Source of the DNA: Paralichthys olivaceus
Taxonomy: Eukaryota; Chordata; Actinopteri; Pleuronectiformes; Paralichthyidae
Direction of reading: 5' to 3'
Length of the DNA stretch: 64,000 nucleotides
NCBI RefSeq assembly: GCF_024713975.1
Contig: NC_091094.1
Coordinates: 17,269,001-17,333,000, forward strand
The translations under genes were made by a program, and so were the position numbers. This document shows, piece by piece, positions 16,371 to 29,500 of the stretch (the first letter of the stretch is position 1; each line of letters starts with the position of its first letter). The notes beneath the pieces were generated by a model. The model saw only the letters and a list, made by a program, of their open reading frames with translations. It was not told the DNA's origin and did no database searches.

Positions 16371-18999
16371 TAATCTCCCGTGAGGTGGGAAAAAACAGAA
16401 AGAGTGCCCGGGTTCCGCCTACTGTTGCGCACACACACACGCACGCACACGCGGCGACCCCAATCAAATTACTGTTGGTGTGTACGTTGTGTGAGGGAGG
16501 CGCGCGGGGGACACGAGAGCCAATATTAGGCACGCTCCTTTGTTAATCGCGTGGAAATGGTGGATTGATGCGATCAGTTTGTGAAAGGGTCGCGCGCGAT
16601 GGTTTTTTAATCGTGGGGTATGTCTCATCGTGTTTATGGATTTGCTGTCGTGTTTGCGTTATGAGACAAAGAGACTGAATGAATGTGACGAGACCCCCCC
16701 CCGACACACACACACACACATATTCACAAGCGTGCGTTTATTTCATCTATTCGACGGTCCCTCGTTAATTTCCTCCACAACTAAAAATAATATTATATTC
16801 ATAAAGGACCTAAAAAGGACAAAAAAAACAAGACTTCAAAGCATCGGAGACAAGAAATCTAAAATCAGTGAAGATTAAATATGAAGATGAAAGGCAAAAA
16901 TTAAACGATTAAAGAAGCATAAGAAGTAGCAAAAGTAGTATCAGGAATAGTATAATCTTTAAGAAAGATAATCCTGCTGCTGTGTCTTTTTTAGAATATA
17001 CAATCAACAATATAAATGGCTGCCTGAGCCATGTGCCACCAAAGCCCGCTGTTGCTTACGCACACAGGATATACACTCTCTATTTCTAGGTCATCAGCAT
17101 TGTGATGTCACAACGCCCCGGGTATCTTCATTTCTCCCTCTCTCCTGCAGCTCATAGTCACCGAGGAACACACACACACACCTGCAGTACTATAGGCCTT
17201 TATATTCTCAGGGATTAGATAGTCACACATATACACACACACAGGCCTCCCAATCACAGTTTCCTTTAAAGCTGTCACAGCAAACCTGACCTTGTGGAAA
17301 GCACAAGGACATTCAACCTCTAGCTGGGACTGTATAAACTCAGCATCTTCTCTGAGCCAGTGGGGAATGGCTACCCAGAGAGGGGAGAGGGCCAGAGATG
17401 CTGAGAAAGTGGCTTGAGGACCCCAGAGGTCAGCAGAGGAGCTCAACAGATGCTGTTCAAAGGAAGAATGAAGCCATGCACTTTAATCTGTGGTTTGATT
17501 CACTGTCCCCTGGTTGTTCTCTACATACCAGTGAATTTAAGCCTCCATCCACTAATGAGGAGGAGAGAAGAACATCTGGTTTTGGAGGCAGAGTAGTTTC
17601 ACTCAGCTGAGCTCCCCCTGTTCTTTTCTTTTAATGGTGTGCATAGGCCTCACCTTGCCCTGTCTGTCAGTTTTTAAATGGTGATTCATATGTGAAGTGC
17701 TCCAGATGTCTTCATAACTGCCAGGAGCATGTGCACTGCAAGGTGTATCCATAGAAACTGGGTATAGCACAGGTCTGCAGCAGCATTCAACGAAATGTAC
17801 CTTGTCTGGTCTGTGTTCACCATGTTTTAACCTGCTAGTTTTACAGGCTAGGACCCTCATTTGAAAATTAAGACAAAAAAGCAAGTAACATTTAATAATA
17901 GAATATAAAGAATAGAATATAGTAATAGCAGTAATAATAACAATAGTTACATCCCAAATCCTTATCATATCATATCATATGCATAAATATTCACATAGGA
18001 AAAATATACATATGCAGATATTACCATGCAAATATAATAATAACAATAATAATAATGATAACAGCCCTATTAGTCCCCCAGTATTCATTCATTAAGTTCA
18101 TCATTTCAACAATCTTCTTCAATATTCTTCTTCTTCTTCAGGAAGTTACAGAAGATGTTCCATATTTTCCAAAGGATACAAGAGTTGTGTACCAATTCAG
18201 GGGCCGGGTAGAACGCGTCCTCTCAAGGAGACGGTCTTCATGGGCCACGTAAACTCTGAAGGCTGATCCAAAATGAGATGGTCTGGTCTACAAAGGCTTT
18301 CCATGATCAGTGTCAGCAGCTAGTCCCACCCTTGTTGCTGCTGCCTAGCAACAGAGCTGAAGTTGGACATAACACATAAGTTGTAAAGCCCCTTTTAACG
18401 CGTGTACACTTTGTTACCTGCTTGGTTGAGTTGAAGCGAATTTGAAGTTGATATGGGACAGCCTAGTTGCGCCGCTGTGATGTAACCTGTCTTCAAAAGC
18501 AGCCTCTGAAGGATGCAGACCCCTGATTTGAGACACAGCTAAGGTATTTGTTTCGTGAACATTCTTTCCTGGGTGCAGATGCTGAAAAGTGATCATTTAT
18601 TGTTCTAATGTAGTTTTAATCTTTGATAACTCTTTCCAGAAGAATGTACAATTGCAAATTCCTAGAAACAAAGCTGCAAGTCAACTGCACTACGAGCACA
18701 ATTGAACCTAAGGTATTATATCATCAGAGCAGTCCACCCCTCTGAACAGCTTTGAACGGGTTTCTGAAAACAATAGGGGCCTGTGACTTCTGGGAGGTCA
18801 TGCAAACCAGAGTAATAGCTCAATACCTCTGACTTTGCAAATACATAAGTGGATTTATACGTATCAAAGGCTGGTCTAGAAAAGAAAACAGGCCTATTAT
18901 TTTCAAACTGTACAAATATCCTCTATTTTTTTCCAGAGGCTGTTACTGTCCTGCACCAAAAATCTGGAAAGATTACAGCAAATCTTGGTCGAGTGGGTC

Positions 19000-19250
19000 A
19001 CAACGAACAAGTACAATTTTGGTGCAGATCCAGGTTTTAGGTTTTTTCACTTCATCTAACATAATAAGAAAGACAATTTTTCATTAATTTCTCAGAGAAT
19101 AATTTATGGATCTTGATGAAAAAATCTGCCATGTTTAAGGGACTGTGCAGAGCCAAATAAAAATCAGGATCTCTTGAGTTTAAATGTGGTTTCTTGAGGG
19201 GCTGTTGGGCCTTGGCGGAGGTATATGCTCTCTGAGTAACCTTCTAGTTT
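19000..19250 (+). repeat. Dispersed teleost repeat, family A end fragment
   Basis: It ends GGCCTTGGCGGAGGTATATG and CTCTCTGAGT...CTTCTAGTTT, the typical terminus of this repeat group in fish, preceded by GATGAAAAAATCTGCCATGT and GAGCCAAATAAAAATCAGGA. Confidence 0.6.
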
Positions 19251-20115
19251 GGTTCCCTCACATCTACGGAGCATCGCCGCCCCCTGTCCGCCCTCTGCAG
19301 CCCCACAGCCCCGCCCTGCACGGAACATCATTAGCGTGGAAAAGGAAGAAAAGATCTCATCACAGACCACCAAACACATTCATTTTATTTTGCTGAGCCC
19401 TGCTGGATGAGGCTGTAATCAGACTCAATTAAGGTCGATCTCACAGTGAATTCTTCACTTGTGGAAGAGATGCCGGTCACACTGTGTGATTATCCAAAGC
19501 AGTATGGTCCACTCACGGACGAGCAGGAAACGTAGCCATGTTGTGGAAGTTACGTAGTTATGCAATAGCCTGACGGTTTGAGAGAGCTGGTGCTTTATGT
19601 GGCACTATAGGCAGTTTGGTAATGCCCTGTGAATTAAGCATGCTGGTGACTCATATTCATGCTGCGTGAACATCGGTTAACACTGACAATACTTGACATG
19701 TTGTCCCGGGGGGCTGTACACACGAGTCCACATGTAGGTGTTAAAGAAAACTACATACCAGCTCAGTCCATCAGTTGTGTTTAAATGAATAAATATGAAG
19801 GAAGAGAAGAATATGATCTATCATCATATAGGTCATAACAGTCTTTTAACCAGGTTTGTATTGTTTTTTTTTACTCAACAACATCAGCAGTGGCTTCACT
19901 AAAGGATAGAATATCATGGGGGATTCTAACACACACATTTTTAAAAATCAAATAAATTAAAATGAGCCTAAAACTCAGTCATGAATGATTTATTTTCATG
20001 CAGAATTGCAGAAATGATGTTGATTTCCGAAAGTAGGCTTTTTTTTTCTTCTTGCCTTTAAGTTGAGAAAGACTTAATTGCTACTTCAGCCTAAAATACA
20101 ACAAAGTTAAGTTAA

Positions 20116-20565
20116 ACTAGAGGTGCACTTGGAGAGCACATCCTCCACCAAGGCTAACACTCAAGTGCTAACACAAAAGTGCTCCAAAATGTAATGGCTT
20201 CTTCCTCAGCGCATGTTCCACCCCTGGAAATCAGTTCAGTAGTTTTGGCATAATCTTGCTAACAAACAAACAAATGACAATTAAATCACTGGAATGGCCT
20301 CTGCTAAGCCCCAACAGTCCTCTTAAATTCAATCAAGCTGCACCATATTTCACACACAAGCATTAATCCATGAATTATTTCCTGGGAAATCAGTGAAAAT
20401 GTCAAAAAAGGTCTCAAGGAAAGAACAAAATACACCAAAAATGAATAGGTTCTTCCCTGATCCATACCGCAGTATTCCACCAATTTTCACGATAAACCAT
20501 CCTGTAGTTTTTGTGGAATCCTGCTGACTAACAGAAAAAATGCAGATGTAGCCACAACCTCTTTG
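20116..20565 (+). repeat. Two adjacent family A repeat fragments
   Basis: The left end, ACTAGAGGTGCACTTGGAG, looks like the repeat terminus in the opposite direction. Two plus-oriented pieces follow: AGTTTTGGCATAATCTTGC with TAACAAACAAACAAATG near 20240-20278, and GTAGTTTTTGTGGAATCCTG with CTGACTAACAG near 20500-20540. Confidence 0.55.
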
Positions 20566-23500
20566 ATGGAACTGATAGAAGTTCAAAAGAACACATTGCT
20601 CACATTATGTCACAACAACCTAATATAGATGAAGGATCAAATCAATAGAAAGTGGCCCATCCGGCCACTTCCACAATCCACAGTCGTTGACAATCACAAC
20701 TCAGTGGACACTTTTCATTTTACCGTCTTCCTTAATGTAAAGAGTTTGCATATGGCTATAGCTGTCCTTAGATTAAAGCAGATTAAATCTCTCTCTATAT
20801 ATAATTAATTAAGACAATTTCATGTTATAGAAGATTTAAGATTACACAAGTCACATTGGTTGAAAAAAAAAACCTGCCAGATTGTAAGCAACTGTAAATG
20901 TTACGTAATGCTGCAGTGAGCTCAAGTAATCAGGGAGTTTCTGAAGCATTTATCAGGAGGAGACATCTGTCATACCAAGAGGACGCTGTTTGTTATTCTC
21001 TGCAGACTTCAATCATGTGAGAAAGTTTTTACAGAAGAAGTTCACAAAGTGTCCCCTCTCCTACTCACACAAACACATAGCTGGGCCACCTGCCCATGCT
21101 TCTCTTTTACCATCAAAGACGCACACGCCCGCACACATGCACACTCTGTAGGATACAGAGCATCCTGAGCATTATTCCTCTCTGTGGGAGGAATTCCCTG
21201 AAGGAGAAGCCTTTGCCATTCCGAGAGGGAGCTGAAACACAGAGGCCCAAAGAGGTAACAGAGTCACAGATTCAAATTATGAAAGAATGCACATATTCGA
21301 AGATAAGAGTTTCAAAAAAATCCTTCTCTGATTTGGCTTGTAATTATTTTGTCCCCTTCATGGAACACATTCTTTCATTAGAAAAATGAAATGTTCTTTT
21401 TCTGCTACTTTGTTGTGTTTAGTCACCAAGACATATGTTAAAAATATTATTTTTTAATACTTTTGTATGGTAATGTGCTATTAACATGAACTTGAGTGTT
21501 TGTTTGTAAATCTCTATTCACCGTGGACCTCGGTCCAGTAATTAATGTTGGTTAGTTATCAATGATGATATTAGTTCCAGATCATGTTGTGTGTTTTGAG
21601 TTCATGCTGGTTGTTTGGTTCTGTGGATAGAAATAGTCATGGTGTTAATCAATTCACTATTTTGGTCCAAGCTGAATGATCTCATCCACCATATTGGATG
21701 GATTGACAGACGATTTTATCATGAGCCACCAGAAGGTTAAGTTTTTTTCATTCATCTGAAGGGAGTGGCACCAAGTTTTTACAGAAGCATTCATGGTCCC
21801 CAGATGATTTATCCTGGTCTGCCCATACCCTTTCCTCTACTTCCACCATGAGTTTCACTTTTGTGGTTTTAAGTGAAATGTCTCAGCAGTAAATCCATCC
21901 AACAGTTATTGGATGAATCCTGATCCACTTTCATGACCTACAAAGATCTCAAGGATGGAGGGTTCTCGCAGTTTTTTAAAAATGCATTCAGTTTAATTTA
22001 TGTAATCTTACTTACAAACAAACAAACGGACAGGTGAAATTACACATGTCCCAAATATGAAGGAAGTTCTCACATTCTCAGCTTCTCCTTGAAAGTTTGT
22101 CCACTTTTCACATCAGATTGTAAGTGTTTGCCTGCTGCTCAGTACAAATCCTTGAGGATTGATTGGATGCATCACAGGCCTGCAGCACCTGAAGGAAAGA
22201 ACAGGAGGGCTCATGTTTAAAAGTAAGTCCCAGCCTCCTGCTGCAGAAATGAACTCTGCATGAACTTGCTTGATCAGCCACTCATGTTTTTTGACTGTGC
22301 ACACGGTTGTGAAACAGATATACAACATTTAAACATAAATGCAAATTTGCAAGGTAAATTGAGACAGAGAGAGAAAACATAATTGGTAAAAAACATAATC
22401 CAAGTTTGACTTATGAGACCTGATTGAATTCATTTTCTTTTGCATGCATATTATGCACAATACTGGTCCATTCTGGCCAATGGAGCAATGTAGAAGCTAA
22501 ACCTCAAATCTCCACACAGATATTATCAGGGAGCTGTATTTAAGGCCTCGTGGGAGAAATATCCAAAACATTTTTTTGGAATAATAAGTAAATAATAAAG
22601 TAGAAATACCTGGTTTTATGAATGCTTAGATGTAATAATACCCCAGAACTCCCTCTAAATGAATGTGTGGATCACAAGTTCCTCGGTTATTGAATTCACT
22701 TCTCTTGTGTTTGGACAGCTGGCCCCGACTTGCCTGCATGAGACGAGTGTTATTACCAGTGTGGTTTCTTCTGTTTGTCGTGTACTTGTTTCAAGTGAAG
22801 TCTTAAACGTATTTCCTCTCTGATCCCTGCGGAAAGAAACACAAACACGCCGGATGTAGACAAACACGACACAGTACAGCATGTCCTCCATGGATGGATG
22901 CAGCATCACCCCGCTCTACCTGACATGTCTCTGTTTAAAGTGACAACACCTGCTGGAGTCACTGCAACTGTTTGTGTACAAACACGACAGACGGTTGTGT
23001 TTTCTACGGAATGTGAGTCACAAACAGAACGTTTTGGTTGTAATGAGCTGAGGAGGGTCATCAGGTCACAGCAGAGATTCTCTGAGATAAATTAACCGAA
23101 TGGCTCGAGCACCAGCTTTTCATCAGATAAGGGGAGGAGAGAAGTTCATGCTCAAATATTCAGTTTCTTTTAAATCCCTCCTGTCTCCCCTCATACTTCA
23201 TGCAATCGTCTCCTTTCAGTTTTTCTGCTGCATGAACCTCACTTCTCGTTTTTAGCTTTTCCATGTTGCAACTCAACATCATCACATTTTTTTCCACATG
23301 ACATTATTATTGTTATCATGTGTGATTCCATTTGTCATTATTTTCCCTACATCCTGGATGAGAGCAGAAACTTTTAACTAAGGAGTGTTTTCCTTTCCAG
23401 ATCTGACTGTAATGTTGTTCTGACATTGTGTGTATATTAGTTATAGTGTATAGTAGTATCAGAAACCTACAGTAAATGAAACCATCCGTTGTGAGCTCAG

Positions 23501-23729
23501 TGAGAAGATGCAGCACGGCAGATACATATTTCTACAGCTGTGAAATTAAAGTTAGATACTAAAACAAAGTGTAATATTAAAGCTGCAAAACTGTTCATTT
23601 TGGCAAAATGAAGGATTTAAAAGAGTGCTTGTGTGTGTGTGCATGTGTGTGTATGAATATGTGCAGTCTTTTAAGCCATTACAAAGTTATAATGCAACAA
23701 AACCACGAAAAGACAAGAATATGTAATGT

Positions 23730-23800
23730 ATAATAAAAAATATAGAATATAGAATATAGCTATACAATATAAAATAGGGAATATAGAATATAGAATAATG
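23730..23800. repeat. AATATAG-type low-complexity tract
   Basis: Imperfect tandem TAGAATA units make a simple AT-rich repeat. Confidence 0.8.
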
Positions 23801-26555
23801 GCTGTTTTGGGGCCGCAAAGGGAGTGTGTGAGAAATACTATTTGCAACACATTCTCTATACATTCCGGACATAATGTACATATGTCGGCCTCATCCTCTC
23901 ACACTTTTATTCAGCACAAGTGTTGCCTCTGACTGTGTTATGCAAAACGGCTTAGTCAACTGACACAGATTCTGGTAAGCTGAGCTGGTGCCATGCTGAA
24001 AACTGAGTAGGCATTCACAAATGTCCCTGTGTGACAGTGAGCGTGGTTCACTTTGTGCTGCTGTGTTAATCAACAGGGACATCAAAGCTGTCTCTCTGCT
24101 ACTACAGGGTCAGTAAACCTGTCACTCAAGAGGAGACCTGAGTCAAACCTGGCATCCTTCCCCTCCGCACCAGCTGGAGAGACACATGCAGTCCTGCTAG
24201 AAACGATGGGAGGGAATTTCTTCAGGGAAAAAAACATTTTAATGATTCAAATTAATATCGAGCTGGACCATTGTGCGTGTTGCATCATGGTCCCAATGCC
24301 AGTGAGGTTAATCCCCCGCCCCCTCCCAATCCCACCCTGTGCTATAGCAGCAGCGAGGACATCATCATGTCCCTGTGGGACAGGCAGTGTGAGGGCGGCT
24401 GCTGATGTAAGCTGCAGCACAGACCACAACCACAGCAAAACAAAAATAATTAATCTGACAAAAAGTTAGTAATACATAAAAGATAAATCAGCAACGGAAA
24501 AACTAATTCATCATCACTGATATACAACATCAAAATCACAGACCCAAATATTTTCTAATAGAGTTTCAAAAGTTAAAGGATGAAGTTTTAGGTTTTTGTG
24601 TAGGTCATTGTGTAATTTAACCTTCACTTGTGATTGGTTAATTTAATTGAGTACATTTAACGATATAACTCAAATCGTATTGATTCAATTTATTTCAATT
24701 TAATTCAGTAAAAAAAAGTTTTGTTGATCATGTTTGTGGTAAAAACAAAACAATTAAAAAAACCATAATTTTTTTATGTGGTATATAAAGCCCAGGACTT
24801 AAAGAAGGATAAAAGAACCTTCTAAAGATGACACTGCCCCCTATTGTTCAAAATTAGAATGGATTTTTGCACTTAAAAATATTCTGAAAATGCAACACAG
24901 GTATTTACAACACAGAGGAGATTGAAATCCAATGCTGGAATTTTGGATTAGATCATTGGTTCAAAGTCTAAAAAAAATACATAAATTAAAAGAATTCCCC
25001 TACATGGATAAACAATTCTATTCTGGGTATTTATCCTCACACAGCAGAGGGTAGGCCAGAGCAGCCCCATCTCTGTGGTGTTTCACACTTCGTCTTCAAA
25101 CTGTCTATTTCAGTTCACGGAAATAGCAAGAGGAAGGAATGCAACATTTTTTGGGGGCATCTTCAAAAAAAACAAAAAAACACTGGCATTCCCACTGAAG
25201 AGTGAGCTGGTGAAACATGCCAAACACTGAGCCCCAGGACAGAGGATATGAAGCCAGCCAGGGAGCGTCTGGCACGAAAACTGGACAACATGGCCACTGG
25301 TAGTTAATAATCTGAAGTCTTTCATAAACTAAATTTTATATCCTGCACATTTTATTAACAGTTCATTTTCAATAACAATGCACTACTGACTCATCTGTGT
25401 GATTATAACCTGCCACCGATAACATTAAATTAATCATATTGTACAACAGAGGAGTCTGGAGCTGCACAGTGTGAAGGATACTGAAACGTCAATGCTCTCT
25501 CTTCTAAGTCCCTGAAGAACCAGACTCAACCTGCAGACCAACCATGAAATGAGTCAAAGTGCATTAGGTTAACAAGGATTATTATAACTGGAAGTATGGA
25601 CGCATTAAATACTGGAAATGGAAACAAACTAGTGTTGTGTTGAAGAGTACTTCCTCTAAAGCTGTCACCACTTTGACCATTGATGCAAATCACAAGTGTG
25701 AAGCTCAGTAACTGTGCTCCTCATTCTCAGCCTCCACCATGAGAAGTTACAGTATGAAGAAAAAGTTTCCAGTGGTCCACTGTAGTTTTTAAAACCAGAT
25801 TGAAAACGTTTTTATCCAAGTTCTTTTAACTGAACTATTTTACAAGCTCATACCATCCATGTACTTGTTCTAGGTTTCATTTTACAGTTTTACACTTATA
25901 CTTTATATGTCTTTTACTTCTTTTTACTTTTTTTATTCCCCACTTTTGTGTGTATTATTTTGCTTAAAGTCTTGATTTGGTTTCCCTCCCTCTCCTCTGC
26001 TCTTCTTCCTGTCAGTGTTGATGCCTGAGTGTGACCCTGAGTTCCTGCTCCTCCATGCTCTTCTTCCAGGCAATCACCCCCTGCAGGAATATAAGAAACG
26101 ATCCACTTATCTTGTGGTATTCTTGATCTACTCTTTTTTTTTTCTTTAATGGTATTTGGAAAGATTGTATTTTTGTGCCTGACTGCTTGTGTCCTGTTTT
26201 TGATCTTCATAATGGGACATTTGTTTCACAGTGAGGAAAACTTCACAGATGTATTAGTGAGCACGGAGATCAGTTTTAATTATCACAACTATTCTTTTGG
26301 ATTCTCACACAAACAGAAGCCCAAAGCTGATCCACATAAACATATGTACTTACATTCTAATGCATGGACATGTTTATCAGGACACACCTTTTAGGTGACA
26401 AAATATCAAGCTATTCTAAACAAAACTACCTTTTATACATATAAACATGATAAAAAAAAAAATTCTGTACAGGGAAAGAAGTTAGTCACAGTGAGATCAT
26501 TTGGCCATTAAAGTAGAGAGTCTCAGTTCAGTGTGATGTCCTATCTCTCTCCAGT

Positions 26556-29500
26556 TCACTCGAACCCATTGAAGCCTGCAAACATGGCCTCATGAGCCTC
26601 GTAGGTGTCGTATGGTGAGAGTTCATATGACTGACTACCCATGCCGGTACCCATGGTCCTGAACGAAGCCTGCGGGGAGAGGAAGAGGAAGAAAAGAAGT
26701 CGAGTGATTAGAGGAGACAGATTGGACACAGGTTCCCCTCAGGTAACACTGCTAATTACTTTGAGAGTGAAAAAGACAGACATTCATACTCCATCTGTTA
26801 GGAGCTGCTTAAGTATTAGGATTACTTAAAATAAGATTTTGAGAATAAAATTGTGATATTACAGGAATAAAATCCTAATTTGAGGCTGCTTGCCATCTTC
26901 TGATAACAGACTATCAGCCTGTCACCTGCCTTGAGATGAGGAGTGTGGAGCATCTTGTTAATAAAAATAAAAAAACAATTAACCTTTTGGTGCATTAGCA
27001 CCACATTATCATAAGTAGCAGGACTTTTGAAAAGATTTTGCAAGAAACTATTCCGAAGAAAGAACTATTAGAGGAAGTTGCCTCTTTTGTGGAGGAATAA
27101 ATGTTTGGACGTGTTCGACCGCAGGGTTTTCCATACATCTACAAGATTCTGAAAGAGGTTTTGCAGTTTCTTCAGAAACAACTATGGCCCTAATAATACA
27201 CATACAAACCATTTATCCAAGACACGAGATAGAGTGTTTTTTTGAATAAAAGAAATGAGGAAATAATAGCTGATGTGAATTATTGTTACCGAGGTAGGAG
27301 CAGTGATTTCCTGTTGGTAGTATCCCAGACCTCTGCCCTCATGCCAGCCCATAGCTGGAAATATTTTGTTCGCAATGTTATTGGTTGTCAGGCCATCTTT
27401 GGTGGGTTGGTCATAGTTTCTGTTAAGGTGGATGAGAGTAACGTAAATAGATGCGGATAAAATTGTTTGCAGGGTGAGTTTAACTATAAGCTCTTACAAT
27501 GGAGGTTGACAAAATTCCCCCGTGGCTGCATAAAAACTGGATTTCTCCCTCCTCTCTGCAGCTCTGTCTCTGTAATTCAGCTGTTAAAATGACCAAGAAA
27601 CATTAGTGATCGTGTGCACATTCATAAAACTACAGAAGGAGAAAAAGTGGAACAAATCCTTCAGTCAGATACCTCAGCCTCTCTCCTCCCCAGCTCAGCC
27701 ACTGAAAACCTCGTTCGTCTCTGAATCTCCAAATTTTGCTTCAACAGTTAAAAAAAAAAAAAAAACTTTGTCAGATAACAAATCCCGATCAAACAACTAA
27801 GATATCCAGTTCACATCTATATTCAAGACAGTTTTAAGATCTATCAAATCAATCCATTTTGAATTTAAGCTTCATGCATCGAACAGATGGCAGCTCCCTG
27901 ACTATTTGCCACTTGCAGATTCAACACCTGCTGTTTTACCATCCTCACCTTGTGGAGGTCAGAGTGCTGCTGGTGACGCAGCAGAGCCTCTTTGGTGGGG
28001 AACTGCCGTTGACACAGCAGGCAAACTATATTCCTCCAGTCTGTTATATTGCCCTCCTCGTCCGCTGCTCTATACATGCTGCCCTCCTCTGGGTCATAGT
28101 TGCCATTGTAATAAACAAACGGGTCACTCTGCAAAATGAAAGCATATAAAACTGAGTGTTCTGGTGTTTTTTTCCTGGTGTTCTTAGGCATAATTGTGAA
28201 GTAGATAAATAAAGACAAAAGGGAAACCTTGGTCTCCTGCTCCGGGATCTTGAATTGTTCGATCCTGAGTGAAGGCATCTCAATATCTCCAGTTTGCTGA
28301 AAGGAAACTAATCTCATTAACATCAAATCCTTTGTAATACATTTTAAAATTGTTCAGAAGAGAAAGCCAGTCCCTCATTTTATGTTAACTATGAATAAGA
28401 TGTTACTATTCATGATGATAGCTAAAAACTTTTTTTACTATAATAATAATACTAATTTGTATTAGTGTGTCGGTATTTTGTCTGTCTTGTCTATCTGTGC
28501 TCTTCAAGTCGGTATTAGAAGCTTCTCTACACTTATTTAATACAAAAAGAACATGGGTCTTACAATGACTTCTACACTACCTTCTTCTCGAAGAGAGAGA
28601 AACCTGCATCAGCAGCTGCAGACCATTTCTCGTTTTCCTCTTTCGACTTCTTTTTTTTCCTATTCAATTTTTTTGTCCATCGTTCCATGTTCTCTGCAAT
28701 CTGAAATTTGATTAATTATCACTTTTAAGTTCAAGGAAAAGATAATGGCCATTAACAAAAACAGATGTTTTAAATAAGTAACATTTACCTGCTGTGCAGA
28801 CTTTGTTTTTGACTTCTTTTTTCCTTTGGGCTCTTTACTGCTTGAACTTGGTTCTGCCATCATGTCTGCTGTCGCCATGACGTACGTCTGCTTCTCACCG
28901 TCCCAGTAGAGGAACTGCTGAGTCTCAGGGTTGTAGTAGTACTATTAATGACAAAAGAAGCACTATATTAAATAACAGTTCTGGTTAAAATAACTGTTTT
29001 TGGCAGGATGTTCTGTACACCAAGTAATACATACTTCGCTGCTGGGATCATAGTAGAGACCAGTCTCAGGATCATGATAGTAACCTGAAGCCTTGTCATA
29101 CTTGTATGTGGACATATCAGGGACAGCTATAGACAACAAGAGTAGCATGTGTAAAACAAAACATGTTCTAAACCACATAGATTAAAAGATATTCTTTAAA
29201 GATAGAGATATTCTGTAGCTGATCTCTATGAACAGGTTCTGCATGAGAATATGTAGAATCTGGAAGCAAAAACAAGAGTTTGGGGCTGAAAATCATATGG
29301 GTTACTTTTCAACTCTGAGCAGACTTTGGTTGCCAGTAGACTCATTATCAGTTTAGACAGCAAAAGAGGTGGAAAACATTGACCCAAATGTGGCTTAATA
29401 AATGTATCGGCATTCATATTCAGATAACGGTTAAAAGAGATGAGCTAAACTGTCGAGGACCTAAAACACCAACAAAATCAAGGGGAACTTGGAGAGTAAA

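Larger units (their letters stand above)
16561..26555. other. Intergenic region between slc38a3 and rbm5, no gene seen
   Basis: About 10 kb of AT-rich sequence separates the slc38a3 promoter area from the end of rbm5. It contains family A repeats (19.0-19.25 and 20.1-20.6 kb), an AATATAG-rich tract at 23730-23800 and scattered short open frames. A frame at 17108-17446 (minus) and one at 24053-24469 (plus) have no recognisable domain. A GC-richer patch at 24250-24420 could be regulatory. rbm5 3' UTR should occupy some part of the right end. Confidence 0.5.

Noticed and set aside
16006-16533. A 175-codon minus-strand open frame over the slc38a3 first exon
   Set aside because: It is rich in CACACA-derived and CpG-derived codons, has no known domain, and crosses the predicted splice donor; it looks like a chance frame in low-complexity GC-rich sequence.
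17108-17446. A 112-codon minus-strand open frame in the intergenic region
   Set aside because: No domain is recognised and no in-phase exon partner was found. It might be a decayed exon, but nothing beyond openness supports it.
18325-18355. An RFX X-box-like motif (GCTGCCTAGCAAC)
   Set aside because: It resembles the consensus but lies far from any promoter in intergenic DNA, where such motifs are expected by chance.
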